Translations under genes and position numbers: made by a program
Origin: Clostridiales bacterium
Lineage (GTDB): Bacteria > Bacillota > Clostridia > Saccharofermentanales > Saccharofermentanaceae
Assembly (NCBI GenBank): GCA_017961235.1
Contig: JAGCXQ010000049.1
Location: 62,001-126,000, forward strand
DNA length: 64,000 bases
Direction: 5' to 3'
In this document: piece by piece, positions 17,715-26,513 of the stretch
Layout of the letters: every line of letters starts with the position of its first letter
Numbering within the stretch: position 1 is the first letter of the stretch
Notes under the pieces: generated by a model
Database searches by the model: none
What the model was told of the DNA's origin: nothing
The model's input: the letters and a program-made list of their open reading frames with translations, nothing else

Positions 17715-19487
17715 TTGATTCGTAAGTACTTGATCAAATTACTAAATAACATAAAGCTGCATAGTAAGTTTCTTATTATGTATCTTTTTTGCGTTATCAT
17801 ACCGCTGATTATTGCGAATGCCATTATTTTCAATTCTATATATACTAAAGAATATAATAACCGTTTACATGAACTGGATAATATCGCCAGCAAGTATATT
17901 TCCACCATCGATTCATCGCTGAATTATAATACTCGCATTGCCAGAGCTGTTGCCGGAAACCAGCAGCTTAATTCATTTCTTAATAAGAGATATAAAAACC
18001 TGAATGACTATTATGAGAAGTACTATGATTTTGTAAATAAGACATACTTTCAGTCTCTCGTCAGTCTGGTAAATGACCGAAGCGGTAAGATCATGATTTA
18101 TGTGGATAATCCTACTATTTTTGAGAGCTCCACATTTAAGCAGATGTCGAAGATCAAAGATAAAGAATGGTATCAGCGCTTCGTAAAATCCGGGCTGGAT
18201 GAGTGCCTGCTGGTGTTTTATGACGATAATGTTGAACTTGGCGAAAGCCGGAAAAGATTCATGTTTGTCAAGAAAATGCAGTCATTTGATTCCAGCTGCG
18301 AGAAAATCATCCGCGTTGATATGAACAGCGAAGAAATCAGAAATCAGCTTCTGCGTACTTCTAAAGAGTATAAAATGTACGTTTGCAGCGATGATTATGT
18401 TGCATTTACCCAGTATGGTACGGCTGTACTGAATATTAAGATCGAAAATGTAAAAAAAGAATATAAGATCATGTCCCATAAGGAGTACAACGCTTATGGC
18501 GCAAAACTCGATGTCTATGTATTCAGTAACGAGCTTTTGTTAAACTCAGTCATTCTCGCCAATCGATGGATCATTATTTTTCTCCTGCTTTTTACCTTGA
18601 TCCTCCCGATCCTTATCATGAAGATCATAGAAAAATCCATAACGATGCGTATCGTGAAACTGGGCGATGCTTTTAACGGAAGCCAGGTCGATAAATTCCA
18701 GCCGATTTCAACTGTAGAGGGCAATGACGAGATCTCCGCGCTGATGCATAACTACAATAATATCGTGTCGATCAATAAAGATCTTATTAATTCCCTTTAT
18801 AAAGATAAGCTGAAAGAACGTGAAAATGACCTTTCCCGTAAGAATGCTGAGCTACTGGCGCTTCAAAGCCAGATCAATCCGCACTTCCTCTTTAATTCAC
18901 TTGAGAGTATTAGAATGCACAGTATTCTTAAAGGAGAGGATGAAACCGCTGAGATGGTTGAAAAGCTTGCCCTTATGACCCGTCAGAACGTGGAATGGGG
19001 CAATGATCTGGTCACTGTAAAAAAAGAAACCGAATCCATAGAAGCATATCTGTATTTGCAGAGTTATCGTTTCGGAGACAGATTATCCTTTGATGTTGAT
19101 GTTGATAAATCCTGCGAAGATTATTTGATTCCTAAACTCACACTGGTTACCTTTGTTGAAAATGCCTGTGTACATGGAATTGAATCCAAATCTTCCGCCG
19201 GATGGATATTTGTCCGCGTGTATCAGAAAGAAAATGATCTTTGTATGGAGATCGAAGATACCGGTGGCGGTATGACAGATGAAGAGATTGCCAGTCTTTT
19301 GAAAAGCATCGATTCAGTCAGCATCGATCAGATAAAAGGGAAGAAGCATGTAGGTATTTTAAATGCATGCCTGCGATTGAAACTACATACTAATAACGAT
19401 GTGTCATTTTCTATAGATAGTGAAGTCGGAGTAGGTATGTGTGTTCTTATCCGCATTCCGATGAAACGGCTTCGTAGAAATAAGTAA
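17715..19487 (+). CDS. YesM-type sensor histidine kinase
   Basis: A 590-residue membrane kinase. A Lys-rich start is followed by membrane segment 1 (about 20-40), an extracytoplasmic dCache-like sensor region (about 45-275), membrane segment 2 (about 276-298), a HAMP-like linker, the His_kinase motif SQINPHFLFNSLESIR with probable phospho-acceptor H390, and an HATPase domain with VENACVHGIESK and GGGMTDEEI. YesM/LytS-type kinases sense extracellular signals, here probably oligosaccharide directly or through the binding protein. It starts at TTG 17715 with GAGAG upstream; the next ATG would cut into the first membrane helix. It pairs with the regulator 14 nt downstream. Confidence 0.92.
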   Translation: MIRKYLIKLLNNIKLHSKFLIMYLFCVIIPLIIANAIIFNSIYTKEYNNRLHELDNIASKYISTIDSSLNYNTRIARAVAGNQQLNSFLNKRYKNLNDYYEKYYDFVNKTYFQSLVSLVNDRSGKIMIYVDNPTIFESSTFKQMSKIKDKEWYQRFVKSGLDECLLVFYDDNVELGESRKRFMFVKKMQSFDSSCEKIIRVDMNSEEIRNQLLRTSKEYKMYVCSDDYVAFTQYGTAVLNIKIENVKKEYKIMSHKEYNAYGAKLDVYVFSNELLLNSVILANRWIIIFLLLFTLILPILIMKIIEKSITMRIVKLGDAFNGSQVDKFQPISTVEGNDEISALMHNYNNIVSINKDLINSLYKDKLKERENDLSRKNAELLALQSQINPHFLFNSLESIRMHSILKGEDETAEMVEKLALMTRQNVEWGNDLVTVKKETESIEAYLYLQSYRFGDRLSFDVDVDKSCEDYLIPKLTLVTFVENACVHGIESKSSAGWIFVRVYQKENDLCMEIEDTGGGMTDEEIASLLKSIDSVSIDQIKGKKHVGILNACLRLKLHTNNDVSFSIDSEVGVGMCVLIRIPMKRLRRNK

Positions 19488-19501
19488 AGAGAGGGAATCA
19501 T

Positions 19502-21094
19502 ATGCTAAAAGTAATGATCGTAGATGATGAGCCTTATATCCTCCAGGGACTGCAGCTTCTGATCGATTGGAATCAGGAGGGTTTTGAGATCGATGCCCTT
19601 ATGAGTAATGGTAAAGAAGCGCTTGACTATCTTTCCGATCATAAGATCGACCTGATCATTTCCGATATTAAAATGCCTGTAATGAATGGCCTGGATTTCC
19701 TGGATGAGGTTGAAAGACAGCATCTTTCGGATGCAAAATTCGTATTTCTTACCGGTTATGATGATTTTTCCTTTGTTCAAAGAGCTATCCGAAACAACTG
19801 TCTGGATTATATTCTGAAGCCTGTCAGTAAGGAAGATCTTCTTGCTCTTCTGCATAAGGTATCAAATCTCAATGAAGAGAAGGAGAAGGTCCGTGAGAGT
19901 CAGAAAAGCTTGGAAGATGCTTTTCTTGCGTCTAATCTGATGTCGATCATTAAAGGAAAATTTGATGAAAACAATATTGACTTTGTGAATAATCATCTTC
20001 AGCTGGCCGGCGGGATCCGTTTTGTAGATATCGAGATGATGACAGAAGATTCATCTGATGAAGAGGATGACTTTGACCTTCGAGTAATGCAGAAGCAGAT
20101 GTTTGCTGCATGTAAAGATATTCTCAAAGAAAATGCCAGCCATTTCATTTTTGATGTTTCTTATGATAAGGATAATTATGATGTCGGGTTCATATACTGT
20201 GAGAATATGGCGACAAGAAGGGATATGACCGAAAAAGAGTTCTTCGAGATGTTCTTGAAGAAACTGGAAGTCCTTTTCATTAAGCCGGTACGTATCATGT
20301 GCGGAAAAACTGTTCCCGATGTTGCATCCCTTTCCAAGTCGTACAGTTCATGCATTCGTATCAGCAGTATTAAGGGATTCCATAAACAGAAGAACCTGTA
20401 TTTTTATGAAGATGATATTCAGTTTGGCCAAAGCGGCATCGTTTTATGCAAAAACAGCCTGGATGAGGTGATCAGCGCCATTCAGTCAAATAATGAGGAA
20501 GCGATCAAGAGCGCTGTTCTGGCTCTGTATGAAGAAATGAATAACTCCGGTCAGAATAATGATGTTATCGATCTGAATATTAACTATCTGATGTTCCAGC
20601 TGATCCACCTGGCATCCGAACAGGATGATAATGTGAATCAGGAGGAAGTCATTCAGTATATTTCGGAGAAATCATTTGAAAACTCCTTTAAAAGAGGATC
20701 TCGTCAGCATATGGAACGTTTTGCGATCGAATATGCAGATTATCTCATGGGACTTCGCAAAAATGTTTCCCGAGGAATACTATCAAGCATCGAGGCGGAG
20801 ATCCGTGATCACTATGCTGAGAATATAAGCTTGAGGAATTTAGGGGAGAAGTATTTCATCAACAGTTCTTATCTTGGGCAGATCTTCCGGAAAAAATACA
20901 ACCAGTCATTTAAAGATTACCTGACAACTTATAGAATTAACGAAGCAGCGAAACAATTAGTCTGCTCAGATAAAAAGATCAATCAGATCGCCGCTGATGT
21001 CGGTTACCGTGATTGTGACTATTTTATCCGTAAATTCATAGAGACGATGGGCTGTACTCCGTCAAAATATAGAAAGACTCATGCCGAAAAATAG
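19502..21094 (+). CDS. YesN-type response regulator with AraC-type DNA-binding domain
   Basis: A 530-residue regulator. The receiver domain (1-120) shows the acidic pair D8-D9, phospho-acceptor D55 in IISDIKMP, T in FLTGYDD and K in LKPVSK. A middle region of unknown fold (about 130-420) precedes an AraC/XylS double helix-turn-helix at about 430-530 (SLRNLGEKYFINSSYLGQIF, then INQIAADVGYRDCDYFIRKF). It is expected to activate the transporter operon that starts 190 nt downstream. The AGAGAGGG site lies 6 nt before the ATG. Confidence 0.93.
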   Translation: MLKVMIVDDEPYILQGLQLLIDWNQEGFEIDALMSNGKEALDYLSDHKIDLIISDIKMPVMNGLDFLDEVERQHLSDAKFVFLTGYDDFSFVQRAIRNNCLDYILKPVSKEDLLALLHKVSNLNEEKEKVRESQKSLEDAFLASNLMSIIKGKFDENNIDFVNNHLQLAGGIRFVDIEMMTEDSSDEEDDFDLRVMQKQMFAACKDILKENASHFIFDVSYDKDNYDVGFIYCENMATRRDMTEKEFFEMFLKKLEVLFIKPVRIMCGKTVPDVASLSKSYSSCIRISSIKGFHKQKNLYFYEDDIQFGQSGIVLCKNSLDEVISAIQSNNEEAIKSAVLALYEEMNNSGQNNDVIDLNINYLMFQLIHLASEQDDNVNQEEVIQYISEKSFENSFKRGSRQHMERFAIEYADYLMGLRKNVSRGILSSIEAEIRDHYAENISLRNLGEKYFINSSYLGQIFRKKYNQSFKDYLTTYRINEAAKQLVCSDKKINQIAADVGYRDCDYFIRKFIETMGCTPSKYRKTHAEK

Positions 21095-21130
21095 GGCGTT
21101 TTCATGCGCTTAAAGGCATATAGCATAAAA

Positions 21131-21144
21131 CGCAAACGGTTTCG
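21131..21144 (+). promoter_or_regulatory. cre-like / LacI-family operator
   Basis: CGCAAACGGTTTCG matches 8 of the 10 fixed positions of the TGnAAnCGnTTnCA consensus for CcpA and other LacI-family regulators. It lies 60 nt upstream of the candidate promoter of the binding-protein gene. Confidence 0.4.
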
Positions 21145-21205
21145 ATGGATTTTCGTTGTGAAACATGCCTAGACTTTTTCATGGAATGAGTAAGAGTTTT
21201 TCGGG

Positions 21206-21234
21206 TTGTTTGAAATAATAACGAAATCTAAAAT
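21206..21234 (+). promoter_or_regulatory. Candidate promoter of the sugar ABC transporter operon
   Basis: TTGTTT at 21206-21211 and TAAAAT at 21229-21234 are 17 nt apart. A small hairpin, AGTTGC-ACAA-GCAACT (about 21247-21262), follows in the untranslated leader, just ahead of the AAGGAGG site. YesN-type activators usually bind upstream of such promoters. Confidence 0.4.
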
Positions 21235-21283
21235 TAAAAAAGAATAAGTTGCACAAGCAACTCAATTTTAAGGAGGTTATATA

Positions 21284-23074
21284 ATGAAATCGAAGAAGAT
21301 TTTTGCGGTTGCACTGGCATGTATGATGACAGTTGGTTCTTTCGCAGGCTGTAAGAAAAAGAGCGACAGCAGCTCTACAACAGCATCTAGCGGTTCTGAC
21401 ACAACAGCATCTCAGACAGCATCTGATTCTGCTGCAGACCCGACAGAGACTGAGGGCTCAACAGCTGCTACAGAAGCTAGCACTTATGGCGCAGATGAAA
21501 TTTCCGATTACACATTCCTGGCTTTCATGGCTAACAAGGAAATTAATGACGGAAATGACATTCAGGAAGAACTTGCAAAGCGTACAGGTGTCCGCATTAA
21601 AGAGACATGGAATGCTAACCAGGATGCAGCTGAGGCTGTTGGTACCATGATTGCTTCCGGCGATCTTCCGGACTTTATCGATGGTGGTAACGGATGTAAG
21701 ATGCTCGCAGAGAATGATTGCCTCGTAGCTTGGGACGATTATCTCAAAGATCCTGCTTATGCAAACCTTAAGGAAATGTTCTCCGACAAGCAGTGGGAAC
21801 TCTTCCGTCAGGCTGATGGTCACATCTACTGGGCAAACGTATTCGGTAAGACATATGGCGAGCCGAAGACAAGAACTCACAACGATGAGGCTTTCTGGGT
21901 ACAGGTTCGTGTTCTTGAGGACGCTAACTATCCGGTAATCGAGACTCTCGACGAGTACTTCGCACTTCTTGAGAACTATGCTAAGAAGTATCCGAAGAAC
22001 GAAGATGGTACAGAAGTAATTCCTTACACAGCTCTTTGCGAAGGTTGGAGATATTTCTGTATTGAGAACGCTCCTGAGTTCCTCGATGGTTATCCGAACG
22101 ACGGTTCCGTTATCGTTCAGCTCGAGGGTGTTGACAAGCCGACAATCGTTGACTACAACACAACTCCGACAGCTAAGATGTACTTCAAGAAACTGAATGA
22201 AGTTTACAACGCAGGCATCATGGATCCTGAGTTCGCTACAATGGATTACGATGGATACATTGCTAAGCTGGCTTCTGGTGCTGTACTTGGTATGTGCGAC
22301 CAGAACTGGGACTTCGCTCAGATCAACAACACCTTCATCGAGAAGGGCTTCGATAAGAAGGGTTACAACTATGTACCTCTCGGACTCGTTGCTCAGAAGG
22401 GTCAGACAAAGAACCAGTGGCACGCTTACGCTGACGTACCGAACGTTTCTTCCGGTATTTGCGTAACAACAAAGTGCGACGATCCGGATAAGGCATTTAA
22501 GTTCCTGAACACCTGCCTTGATCAGGATATCCACGATCTCCGTTTCTGGGGTATCGAAGGTACTGACTATCTCGTAGATGACAACGGTCTGTACTACAGA
22601 ACAGAAGAAATGAGACAGAACTGGCAGTCCGACGCTTACCTCGCTAAGCACGTCTGCACATACTCCTACTTCCCGCAGTGGGGCGGTACTTCCCGTGATG
22701 GTAAGAACGCTATGAAGCCGGGTGATCAGGAGTCCGAGTTCTTCGCAACTCTCTCTGATCCGCTTAAGAAGGCATTTGATGCTTATGGATACACCGCTTA
22801 CGGTGACTTCCTCAGATCTGAGCACATCACAGAGCTTGGTTTCTGGTATCCGATGTATTCTCACTCCAATGATATGGATACAACTACCGATTATGGTATG
22901 GCTTGGGCAAGAATGGGCGACTGCAAGCACGAGTGGCTCCCGAAGGTCGTAATCTCTAAGGATTTCGAATCTGATTGGGAGAAGTACCAGAAAGCTTACA
23001 AAGATTGTAAGCCGGAAGTATTCCTCGAAGAAATGCAGAAAGAGCTTGATCGTCGTATCGAACTCAGCAAGTAA
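21284..23074 (+). CDS. Lipoprotein solute-binding protein of an Lpl-type sugar ABC importer
   Basis: A 596-residue extracellular binding protein. The signal peptide ends in a lipobox GSFAGC (Cys at residue 23), followed by a Ser/Thr/Ala-rich linker to about residue 68 and then a large bilobal binding domain containing FLAFMANKEINDGND, FIDGGNGCKMLAEND and VRVLEDANYP. Size and neighbours fit the LplA/YtcQ class that binds oligosaccharides. Codons are strongly biased, suggesting abundant expression, and an AAGGAGG site is present. It heads the operon with two permeases. A near copy lies at 30863-32668. Confidence 0.93.
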   Translation: MKSKKIFAVALACMMTVGSFAGCKKKSDSSSTTASSGSDTTASQTASDSAADPTETEGSTAATEASTYGADEISDYTFLAFMANKEINDGNDIQEELAKRTGVRIKETWNANQDAAEAVGTMIASGDLPDFIDGGNGCKMLAENDCLVAWDDYLKDPAYANLKEMFSDKQWELFRQADGHIYWANVFGKTYGEPKTRTHNDEAFWVQVRVLEDANYPVIETLDEYFALLENYAKKYPKNEDGTEVIPYTALCEGWRYFCIENAPEFLDGYPNDGSVIVQLEGVDKPTIVDYNTTPTAKMYFKKLNEVYNAGIMDPEFATMDYDGYIAKLASGAVLGMCDQNWDFAQINNTFIEKGFDKKGYNYVPLGLVAQKGQTKNQWHAYADVPNVSSGICVTTKCDDPDKAFKFLNTCLDQDIHDLRFWGIEGTDYLVDDNGLYYRTEEMRQNWQSDAYLAKHVCTYSYFPQWGGTSRDGKNAMKPGDQESEFFATLSDPLKKAFDAYGYTAYGDFLRSEHITELGFWYPMYSHSNDMDTTTDYGMAWARMGDCKHEWLPKVVISKDFESDWEKYQKAYKDCKPEVFLEEMQKELDRRIELSK

Positions 23075-23093
23075 GATTATTTACTAAATGATC

Positions 23094-23133
23094 GTGGTGG
23101 CAACCACTGTTGTATGACTGTGGTTGCCATCAC
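23094..23133 (+). other. Intercistronic stem-loop between binding-protein and permease genes
   Basis: GTGGTGGCAACCAC pairs with GTGGTTGCCATCAC (14 bp, one G-T pair) around a 12-nt loop, with no T run after it. Such hairpins usually protect the upstream mRNA and keep binding protein more abundant than permeases; that role is inferred here. Confidence 0.75.
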
Positions 23134-23156
23134 TAGGTTTAGGGGGAAATTAACAC

Positions 23157-24104
23157 ATGAAGGTTGCTAATAACGGCGGAGCAGGATCCGTCGTTCTTAA
23201 GAAAAGAATAACGAAGACCGAGCTTCGCCGTCAGAGCGTTCTGCTTATTATCGCCGGTCTGTATGTTATTTATGGTATTGTGTTTTACTACCTTCCATTA
23301 GCCGGATGGACTATGGCTTTCGAGAACTTTAAACTCAAAGATGGTATCTTTGGTTCTGAGAAAGTCGGATTTAAATGGTTTAAAACTCTCTTCGAAGATA
23401 AGACCTTTTTACGTATTATTCGTAACACGTTGGCAATGGGTGTTATTAACCTGATTTCCACAACTGTCACTGCTATTGGTTTTGCTATTCTGTTAAGTGA
23501 AGTTCGAAATGTGATGGGAAAGAAGATCGTTCAGACGATTTCTTACCTGCCTCACTTCCTTTCCTGGATCGTTGTTACCAGTATCGTTAAAGATGCTTTC
23601 GCAACAAAGGGAATGATCAATGAGCTGCTTACAAGCTTAGGAATTATAAAGACTCCTATAAGCTTTTTCATGCATACACAGTATTTCTGGCCGATTGTTG
23701 CTATCTCAAATGTTTGGAAAGAGACTGGTTGGAATGCTATCATCTATCTCGCAACTATTACCGCGATCGATCCGTCTCTGTACGAAGCGGCCGCTATGGA
23801 TGGTGCGGGCAGATGGCAAAGAATTAAGCATATTACAATTCCGGGTATTCGTTCTACGATCATCATTCTCTTGATCATGAATATCGGTAATGTTATCAAT
23901 GCAGGTTTCGAAGTTCAGTATCTGCTCGGTCTTGGTGTTCTCAAGCCGGTATCTGAGACAATCGATATCTACGTACTGAATTACGGTATGAAGAACTACT
24001 CTCTTGGTACAGCAGCAGGTATTTTTAAGACATTTGTGTCCATGACCCTGATCTTGCTATTTAACTTCATAGCCAAGAAAACAGGCGATGAACGTCTGTT
24101 CTAG
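23157..24104 (+). CDS. ABC transporter permease, LplB type
   Basis: A 315-residue inner membrane permease with six predicted helices (first about 27-48 after a basic start). The EAA loop that contacts the ATPase is DPSLYEAAAMDGAGRWQRI. It pairs with the next gene product to form the channel for the oligosaccharide importer. No ATPase gene is in this operon, so a shared MsmX-type ATPase encoded elsewhere is expected, as for other Lpl/Yte systems. An AGGGGGA site lies upstream of the ATG. Confidence 0.94.
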   Translation: MKVANNGGAGSVVLKKRITKTELRRQSVLLIIAGLYVIYGIVFYYLPLAGWTMAFENFKLKDGIFGSEKVGFKWFKTLFEDKTFLRIIRNTLAMGVINLISTTVTAIGFAILLSEVRNVMGKKIVQTISYLPHFLSWIVVTSIVKDAFATKGMINELLTSLGIIKTPISFFMHTQYFWPIVAISNVWKETGWNAIIYLATITAIDPSLYEAAAMDGAGRWQRIKHITIPGIRSTIIILLIMNIGNVINAGFEVQYLLGLGVLKPVSETIDIYVLNYGMKNYSLGTAAGIFKTFVSMTLILLFNFIAKKTGDERLF

Positions 24105-24118
24105 GGAGGTAAAAGCAT

Positions 24119-25018
24119 ATGTTTAAAGGTAAAACAAAACACAAGATGTCTAGATGGGATTGGGCATTTGTTATCTGTAATACAATATTCCTTATCCTGT
24201 TCTGTATCGTAACTCTTTATCCTGTATTAAATACGCTGGCTTATTCTTTCACGGATAGTTCTGAGGCTATTCTTAAGAACATTCACCTGATTCCGAGAAA
24301 GCCAACTTTAGCAGCGTACAAACAGGTATTCGAGATGAAGGGCTTCCAGCGTGGTCTTATCATTACGGTTTCCCGTACGGTCCTTGGATCCTTCCTGTCT
24401 CTCTTTGCAAACGCTCTGCTTGCGTTTATTGTTTCCAGAAAGAACTTCCTGTTCAAGAAGAGCCTGTCTCTTTTCTGGGTAATCACAATGTACGCCAGCG
24501 GCGGTCTTATTCCTTCCGTTATCTTGATGAGATATCTCCATCTCACCGGAACATTCTGGGTATATATTTTCCCGGGTCTTGTAAGTGCATTTAATCTTCT
24601 CGTCCTCCGTACTTACATGAACTCTCTTCCGGATTCGTATGAAGAGTCTGCTCAGCTTGATGGCGCTGGTCATTTGACAGTATTCACAAGGATCATTTCT
24701 CCTCTGTGTAAGCCTGTTTATGCGACAGTATTCCTGTTCGTTGCTGTAGGACATTGGAACTCCTGGTTCGATGCTATGGTATATAACAGACTGAAGGAAA
24801 AGAATACTACACTGCAGTATGAGCTTCAGAAACTCCTCAGCAGCTTGACTCAGCTCAATCCTACCACAACTTCTGAAGGTAAGACTGAGAACATGACCAC
24901 TGAGATTCAGGTTCGTGCTGCTGCAACGATCGCGACAATGCTCCCGATCATCTGCTTGTATCCGTTCCTGCAGAGATACTTTGTAACTGGTCTTACGATC
25001 GGTGGTGTAAAAGAGTAA
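24119..25018 (+). CDS. ABC transporter permease, LplC type
   Basis: The second channel subunit, 299 residues, six membrane helices (first about 15-37). The EAA loop reads LPDSYEESAQLDGAGHLTVF and the C-terminus ends in the typical YFVTGLTIGGVKE. GGGAGG lies ahead of the ATG, 15 nt after the first permease gene. It is followed by a strong terminator, but the YesL-like gene starts 90 nt later in the same direction. Confidence 0.95.
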   Translation: MFKGKTKHKMSRWDWAFVICNTIFLILFCIVTLYPVLNTLAYSFTDSSEAILKNIHLIPRKPTLAAYKQVFEMKGFQRGLIITVSRTVLGSFLSLFANALLAFIVSRKNFLFKKSLSLFWVITMYASGGLIPSVILMRYLHLTGTFWVYIFPGLVSAFNLLVLRTYMNSLPDSYEESAQLDGAGHLTVFTRIISPLCKPVYATVFLFVAVGHWNSWFDAMVYNRLKEKNTTLQYELQKLLSSLTQLNPTTTSEGKTENMTTEIQVRAAATIATMLPIICLYPFLQRYFVTGLTIGGVKE

Positions 25019-25034
25019 TACTTGCAAAATATTT

Positions 25035-25077
25035 TGCTACCTGTCTGTATTTAATATGGACAGGTAGCATTTTTTTG
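25035..25077 (+). terminator. Terminator after the permease genes
   Basis: TGCTACCTGTC pairs with GACAGGTAGCA around a 13-nt loop and is followed by a run of seven or more T. Partial read-through would still supply the downstream yesL-like gene. Confidence 0.92.
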
Positions 25078-25106
25078 CGTAAAATCTTTGACGAAGGAGT
25101 GAGATA

Positions 25107-25781
25107 ATGGATATTTTCAAGTACGACAGTCCGCTGATGTCGTTTTTAAATACAGTTTTTGATCTGATGTTTCTAAATATACTGTGTTTTATTTGCTGTA
25201 TTCCAATCGTTACGATCGGACCTGCACTTGCAGCAAAATATGATGTGGCTATGCGTATCGTCAGAAAAGAGGAACCAACCATCTTTCGTCCTTTTTTCAG
25301 AGCATTTAAGAATAACTTTAAGCAGTCGATCATAATTTGGAGTGTTCTGCTTGTTGCGTGTTTTCTCCTTTATATCGACTGGTATTGGATTTTTCAAAAT
25401 GGCATCGGAAATGTCTCGCCGTTTTATCTGATGGCAGCCATTCTGACGACATTAATCATTTCTTTTATCATTATGACGATATTTCCTATTATCGCGAGAT
25501 TTGAAGTAACGATAAGAGAAGCGTTTAAGACATCCTTGCTTTTCTCGATGGTATATTTCCTCGGACTGCTTTCCATAACTATTATTTCGGCTTTTTCCTT
25601 ATATCTGTGCATAAAATATATACGATTCCTTCCACTTGTGGTGGTAGTTTCTCATGTAATTATCGTATTTTGTCTCTGCCTGATACTTGTCCGCGGATTC
25701 TCGAAGCTTGAGGAAAGATTCGGAGAAACTGATGATTCAGAAGAGGAGAAGGCAGAATCTTCTGAGGAGGCAGAGAAATAA
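25107..25781 (+). CDS. YesL-like DUF624 membrane protein
   Basis: A 224-residue membrane protein. The DUF624 signature is at the start (NTVFDLMFLNILCFICCIP, then GPALAAKYDVAMRIVRKEE), followed by four further hydrophobic helices and an acidic tail (EETDDSEEEKAESSEEAEK). Members sit next to YesMN and Lpl-type importers in many Firmicutes, but the role is not established; an assembly or signalling partner of the importer is the common guess. The GAAGGAG site lies 9 nt before the ATG. It is 2 nt from the next gene, so the pair is probably co-translated. Confidence 0.88.
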   Translation: MDIFKYDSPLMSFLNTVFDLMFLNILCFICCIPIVTIGPALAAKYDVAMRIVRKEEPTIFRPFFRAFKNNFKQSIIIWSVLLVACFLLYIDWYWIFQNGIGNVSPFYLMAAILTTLIISFIIMTIFPIIARFEVTIREAFKTSLLFSMVYFLGLLSITIISAFSLYLCIKYIRFLPLVVVVSHVIIVFCLCLILVRGFSKLEERFGETDDSEEEKAESSEEAEK

Positions 25782-25783
25782 TC

Positions 25784-26500
25784 ATGTCAGATAAGGAATC
25801 TAATAAAGCAACAGCTGATGAAATTGAGGAAGTAAAAACTGTCCCCGAAGATAAGGATAGTGATGGAGGGATTTCTGTAAGACCGAAGAAGAAATCCTTT
25901 TCGGAAATGGATCTTAAAGAGAAACTCCAGTATTTCCGTGATTACTATCTTATAAAAGTACTGATCGGCTTGGCAATTCTGCTTGTGGCCGGATGGCTGA
26001 TCCACGATATATTCCAGAATAAGAAGATCGTTTATTCCGGTGCCGGGGTCGGTGTAGATATTTCTGATAATGGAGCGGAATATCTGAAAAATGGTTTTAT
26101 TGATTATCTTGGTGACGGTTATTCAAATAAAAAGATCGGCTACGGCGGTAATGTGCTTTTCGTACCGACAAGTGGAGAGTATAACGAGAGTTCTGTAGAG
26201 ATGGCTTTCTTTTCACAGCTTGAGGCAGACATGTTCCAGTTTCTTCTGATCACTGAAGAAAAGTACACTTACTTTATGCCATATGAAATCTTCATTGACC
26301 TCTCCGGGTTGACCAATTTTCAGAATTATAGTCAAAAAGATATTCTTTATAATTTTACAGGACAGCCGGAAGCAATCCGCCTTTCAGATGAAATGAAGGA
26401 AAAACTCGGCGTAAGACAGCAGGATGTGTACCTTTGTTTCGTGAATAAAAACGATCACAGAGAATTGAATGAGAAGATGTTAGATTTTTTATTCTCATAG
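25784..26500 (+). CDS. Unknown single-pass membrane protein paired with YesL
   Basis: I do not recognise this 238-residue protein. It has a charged cytoplasmic N-terminus (about 1-62, with KKKSFSEMDLKEKLQYFRDYY), one membrane helix at about 64-84 (KVLIGLAILLVAGWLIHDI), and an extracellular domain of about 150 residues rich in Asp, Tyr and Phe without Cys. Topology resembles small sugar-uptake accessory proteins. It lies between yesL and an acetylesterase gene and is tightly linked to both (2 nt and 13 nt). GAGGAGG lies 12 nt before the ATG. Confidence 0.75.
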   Translation: MSDKESNKATADEIEEVKTVPEDKDSDGGISVRPKKKSFSEMDLKEKLQYFRDYYLIKVLIGLAILLVAGWLIHDIFQNKKIVYSGAGVGVDISDNGAEYLKNGFIDYLGDGYSNKKIGYGGNVLFVPTSGEYNESSVEMAFFSQLEADMFQFLLITEEKYTYFMPYEIFIDLSGLTNFQNYSQKDILYNFTGQPEAIRLSDEMKEKLGVRQQDVYLCFVNKNDHRELNEKMLDFLFS

Positions 26501-26513
26501 AGGAGGAATGAAA

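Noticed and set aside
21458..22930. Long open frame on the minus strand inside the binding-protein gene; similar long antisense frames occur within ddh, the isomerase gene and the esterase gene.
   Set aside because: They mirror highly biased codons of real genes, have no ribosome-binding sites and encode no recognisable domain.
23094..23133. A terminator between the binding protein and the permeases.
   Set aside because: The stem is strong but no T run follows; an mRNA-stabilising or processing hairpin fits better.
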